Shown piece after piece: positions 14,408-16,971 of a stretch of 16,971 nucleotides of DNA. Position numbers and translations under genes: made by a program. Each line of letters starts with the position of its first letter. The first letter of the stretch is position 1. This DNA is from Betaproteobacteria bacterium. Lineage in GTDB: Bacteria > Pseudomonadota > Gammaproteobacteria > Burkholderiales > SG8-41. The notes under the pieces are model-generated. The model worked only from the letters and a program-made list of their open reading frames with translations, was not told the origin of the DNA and did not search any database. Where the stretch lies: positions 1 through 16,971 of the forward strand of contig JANXSE010000438.1 of NCBI GenBank assembly GCA_025356695.1, read 5' to 3'.

Positions 14408-15586
14408 ATGCGTCCACTTGAAGGCATCACGGTCGTCGCGCTTGAGCAGGCGGTGGCAGCACCGTTCTGCACGCGCCAGCTCGCCGACCTTGGTGCGCGC
14501 GTGATCAAGATCGAACGGCCCGGCGTCGGCGATTTCGCGCGCGACTACGATCAAACCGTAAAGGGGCAGTCGGCCTATTTCGTCTGGCTCAACCGCTCGA
14601 AGGAAAGTCTGACGCTGGATGTCAAACATTCGCAGGCTAAAGAAATTCTGGCAAAGCTGATCGGTAGTGCCGATATCTTCATTCAGAATCTGGCGCCGGG
14701 CGCGGCGGCGCGCCTTGGTCTGGCTGCCGATGCGCTGTTGAAAAAGCATCCGCGTCTGATCGTCTGCGATTTGTCGGGCTATGGCGATACCGGCCCTTAT
14801 GCGGAGAAGAAGGCCTACGACCTGCTAGTGCAAAGCGAGGCGGGCGTGTTGTCGGTGACAGGCACGCCGGAAACACAGACCAAGGTTGGCATCTCGATCG
14901 TCGATATCAGCGCCGGCATGTACGCCTACTCCGGAATTCTCACGGCCCTGTATCAACGCGAAAAGACCGGCAAGGGCACGCGCGTCGAAGTCACCATGTT
15001 CGAAGCACTTGCCGAGTGGATGTCTCACCCCTTGTATTACACCCACTTCAGCGGCAAGCCACCGCGCCGCAGCGGCCCCGATCACGCCACCATCGTGCCT
15101 TACGGCCGCTTCAAATGCGGCGACGGCGCGTTTGTCATGCTGGGCATCCAGAACGAACGCGAATGGGCGAAGTTTTGTGCCGGCGTGTTGTCGCGTCCCG
15201 AATTGGCGAAAGACCCGCGTTACGATAACAATACCAAGCGCACTGCGGCGCGCACCGAAATGGTTGGGTTGATCGAACAGATTTTCGCCGGTATGACGGC
15301 GGCTGAAGTTGTGAAAAAACTCGATGCAGCAGGTATTGCCAACGCGCGCATCAATACGCCCGATGAAGTTTGGGAGCATCCGCAGTTGAAGGCGCGCAAT
15401 CGCTGGCGCCAGGTGCAAACGCCGGCTGGTCCGATCCCTGCGCTGTTACCGCCGGTGACCATGCCGGATTTCGAGCCGCGTTTTGATGCGGTGCCGGCAG
15501 TGGGCGAGCATACCGATCATGTTTTGGCCGGACTCGGATTTTCAACAGAAGAAATCAGCGCGCTGCACAAGGGCGGCGCGGTTTAG
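14408..15586 (+). CDS. Class III (CaiB/BaiF) CoA-transferase (392 aa)
   Basis: This is a family III CoA-transferase, which moves CoA from a donor acyl-CoA such as succinyl-CoA to a carboxylic acid through an aspartyl anhydride. The catalytic aspartate is D138 in KKAYDLLVQSEAG. Other family blocks are MRPLEGITVVALEQ and LADLGARVIKIERPG near the start, NRSKESLTLD (62-71), FIQNLAPGA and CDLSGYGDTGPYA. From memory, the N-terminal pattern resembles the subgroup acting on itaconate, citramalate or mesaconate, but I cannot check this, so the substrate stays open. The ribosome-binding site is AGGAAA. The next gene starts 9 bp after the stop. Class III enzymes normally work as interlocked dimers in the cytoplasm. 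Confidence 0.92.
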   Translation: MRPLEGITVVALEQAVAAPFCTRQLADLGARVIKIERPGVGDFARDYDQTVKGQSAYFVWLNRSKESLTLDVKHSQAKEILAKLIGSADIFIQNLAPGAAARLGLAADALLKKHPRLIVCDLSGYGDTGPYAEKKAYDLLVQSEAGVLSVTGTPETQTKVGISIVDISAGMYAYSGILTALYQREKTGKGTRVEVTMFEALAEWMSHPLYYTHFSGKPPRRSGPDHATIVPYGRFKCGDGAFVMLGIQNEREWAKFCAGVLSRPELAKDPRYDNNTKRTAARTEMVGLIEQIFAGMTAAEVVKKLDAAGIANARINTPDEVWEHPQLKARNRWRQVQTPAGPIPALLPPVTMPDFEPRFDAVPAVGEHTDHVLAGLGFSTEEISALHKGGAV

Positions 15587-15595
15587 GGGGATTGT

Positions 15596-16384
15596 ATGAA
15601 ATTCGGACGCTTTGAACTGCAGGGTAAAACGTTTTTTGGACTCGTTGAGGGCGACCAAGTCGTCGAACTCAACGGTTCGCCGTTTGATGTGTGGAAGGCG
15701 ACCACGCAGAAGCACGCGCTGTCGGCGCTGAAGACGCTGATGCCCTGCGTGCCGTCGGTGTTCTATTGCGCCGGTTTCAATTATCTCGCCCACATCGAGT
15801 GGGGCAACAAGCGCAAGGGCACCACAACCAAGCCGCCGGAAAAAGCCGACATCGGCTACCGTTCGAACAACGCGCTGATCGCGACCGGTGAAAATATCGT
15901 GATTCCTGCCGACTCGCCGGGCCCCGTGCAGTTCGAGGGCGAACTGGTGGCGGTGATCGGCAAGCCCGCGCGCCACATGACCGAGGCCAACGCGCTCGAC
16001 TGCGTGCTCGGTTATACCTTGGGTAATGACGTGAGCGAGCGTACCTGGCAGAAGGCCGACCGCACACTGTGGCGTGCCAAGAACTGCGACAGTTTCAAGC
16101 CGATGGGCCCGTTTATCACGACGGGCCTCGATCCGATGGATCTCACGGTGGCTATCGACGTCAACGGACAACGTGCCGCCAGCTACCATACGGGCAAGAT
16201 GCTGTTTTCGGCGCAGCACTTCATCGCCAAAATTACGCAGTATTCGACGCTGCATCCGGGAGACGTGATATGGCTCGGTACGGACGAGGCGACCATTCCG
16301 GATCTGAAACACGGCGACGTTTGCGATATCACTTGCGATCCGATCGGTGTGTTGAGCAATCCGGTGATCCAGGCGAAAGGATAA
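15596..16384 (+). CDS. Fumarylacetoacetate hydrolase family protein B (262 aa)
   Basis: This is a second FAH-fold enzyme, shorter than the one at 7908-8846. Ligands are complete: E114 and E116 in QFEGELVAVIG, D145 in GYTLGNDVSERT, and K162 in WRAKNCDSFKPMGP. The FNYLAHIEW segment (61-69) is the usual entry to the catalytic domain, and the WLGTDEATIPDL stretch replaces the common TGTPAG loop, so substrate selection probably differs from typical fumarylpyruvate hydrolases. GGGGGA lies about five bases before the ATG. With only 9 bp to the CoA-transferase gene upstream and 6 bp to the MmgE/PrpD gene downstream, co-transcription is nearly certain. It may hydrolyse, decarboxylate or isomerise a 2-oxo acid intermediate; which one is not known. 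Confidence 0.92.
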   Translation: MKFGRFELQGKTFFGLVEGDQVVELNGSPFDVWKATTQKHALSALKTLMPCVPSVFYCAGFNYLAHIEWGNKRKGTTTKPPEKADIGYRSNNALIATGENIVIPADSPGPVQFEGELVAVIGKPARHMTEANALDCVLGYTLGNDVSERTWQKADRTLWRAKNCDSFKPMGPFITTGLDPMDLTVAIDVNGQRAASYHTGKMLFSAQHFIAKITQYSTLHPGDVIWLGTDEATIPDLKHGDVCDITCDPIGVLSNPVIQAKG

Positions 16385-16390
16385 AACATC

Positions 16391-16971
16391 GTGGATACCA
16401 TCGATAAGGCCGCAACCGCTTCTGCCACGCGCAAACTCTGCGAGTTTTTGAGCGCGATCCGTTACGAAGACATTCCGCAGAATGTCGTGCTGCGTACTGA
16501 AGACCTTTTTCTCGACTGGTTTGCCTCGACGTTGGCCGGCAAGGACGCGCGGCCGACGCGGGTGATGGAACAGTTTGCCGCCGAAATGGGGCCAGTGGAC
16601 GGTCCGTCAGAAATTCTGGTCTCGCGCAAACGCACTTCACCGGTGTTTGCGGCGTTGATCAACGGCGCGGCCTCGCATTTCGTCGAGCAGGATGATCTGC
16701 ACAACAGTTCGGTGTTGCATCCGGGCACCGTGGTGTTTCCGGCGGTGCTCGCTGCGGCCCAGGCCGCCGGTTCGAGCGGGCGCGAGTTCATCGCCGCGGC
16801 AGTGGCCGGTTACGAATGCGGCGTGCGCGTCGGCGAATTTTTGGGTCGTTCGCACTACAAGGTGTTTCACACCACCGGTACGGCGGGTAAACTCGCCGCC
16901 GCGGCGGGTGTCGCGCACATCCTCAAGCTCGACGCCGACAAAATGCAGCACTGCCTCGGTTCGGCCGGCAC
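16391..16971 (+). CDS. MmgE/PrpD family protein, N-terminal 193 residues (gene runs off the window)
   Basis: MmgE/PrpD proteins include 2-methylcitrate dehydratase, cis-aconitate decarboxylase and iminodisuccinate epimerase. Active-site blocks are present in the visible part: D101-D102 and H104 in VEQDDLHNS, H110 in LHPGTV, and H160 in FHTTGTAG. The family is typically about 450-500 residues, so more than half is missing. The GTG at 16391 follows AGGA by about ten bases and begins 6 bp after the upstream stop; no better ATG lies near. The neighbouring CoA-transferase and FAH genes suggest processing of a branched di- or tricarboxylic acid. Whether it dehydrates, decarboxylates or epimerises cannot be decided without the C-terminal half. 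Confidence 0.9.
   Translation, partial: MDTIDKAATASATRKLCEFLSAIRYEDIPQNVVLRTEDLFLDWFASTLAGKDARPTRVMEQFAAEMGPVDGPSEILVSRKRTSPVFAALINGAASHFVEQDDLHNSSVLHPGTVVFPAVLAAAQAAGSSGREFIAAAVAGYECGVRVGEFLGRSHYKVFHTTGTAGKLAAAAGVAHILKLDADKMQHCLGSAG

Noticed and set aside
10858..15586. Homoprotocatechuate degradation, based on an HpaI-type aldolase plus FAH-family enzymes (HpaG-like)
   Set aside because: The aldolase and FAH genes are in different operons, and no dioxygenase, semialdehyde dehydrogenase or HpaF/HpaH type gene is present. The aldolase family is broad, so this assignment is not supported.
1..16971. Mobile element, prophage, defence system, toxin-antitoxin pair or CRISPR array
   Set aside because: I found no transposase, integrase, long terminal inverted repeats, regularly spaced identical repeats or defence domains. 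All genes fit a metabolic locus.
1..16971. tRNA or other structured RNA genes and riboswitches
   Set aside because: No intergenic stretch exceeds 156 bp, and I saw no cloverleaf, CCA end or known riboswitch core in any of them.

Overview
The window is a dense stretch of GC-rich bacterial DNA. It looks like a betaproteobacterium, most likely from or near the Burkholderiales. The main reason is five solute-binding proteins of the Bug/TctC type (the periplasmic receptor of tripartite tricarboxylate transporters), a family greatly expanded in Bordetella, Cupriavidus, Variovorax and relatives. This is an inference from gene content and family knowledge; no ribosomal or marker gene is present. I see no RNA gene, insertion sequence, integrase, CRISPR array or transcriptional regulator.

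Layout. (1) 1-3020, minus strand: an amidase followed by a YtcJ-like exported amidohydrolase whose last residues lie beyond the window. (2) 3021-3159: a divergent control region with an extended -10 promoter and helically phased repeats. (3) 3160-9193, plus strand: a probable seven-gene operon of four tandem Bug-type binding proteins, a glutathione S-transferase, a fumarylacetoacetate hydrolase (FAH) family enzyme and a DUF1330 protein, with a likely internal promoter before the fourth binding protein. (4) 9221-9262: a strong bidirectional terminator between convergent operons. (5) 14290 down to 9273, minus strand: GlcG/HbpS-like protein, Gfo/Idh/MocA oxidoreductase, a fifth Bug-type binding protein, HpcH/HpaI aldolase and an exported M20 peptidase. 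(6) 14291-14407: a second divergent control region, again with an extended -10. (7) 14408 to the end, plus strand: a class III (CaiB/BaiF) CoA-transferase, a second FAH-family enzyme and a 3'-truncated MmgE/PrpD protein.

Taken together this reads as a catabolic locus for carboxylated compounds. Periplasmic receptors would capture organic acids. Exported or cytoplasmic hydrolases (amidohydrolase, amidase, M20 peptidase) would open amide or peptide bonds. The GST-FAH pair resembles the isomerase-hydrolase end of gentisate/homogentisate-type ring cleavage. The CoA-transferase, MmgE/PrpD and HpaI-type aldolase genes resemble routes that activate, dehydrate or cleave small branched di- and tricarboxylic acids. 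The substrates cannot be named from sequence. The TctA/TctB membrane subunits, any ring-cleavage dioxygenase and any regulator are all missing from the window.

The most unusual points are the run of four binding-protein genes whose N-terminal halves keep exactly the same residue register, the absence of a membrane partner, two FAH paralogues in separate operons, and 11-bp phased repeats in the leader of the receptor operon.
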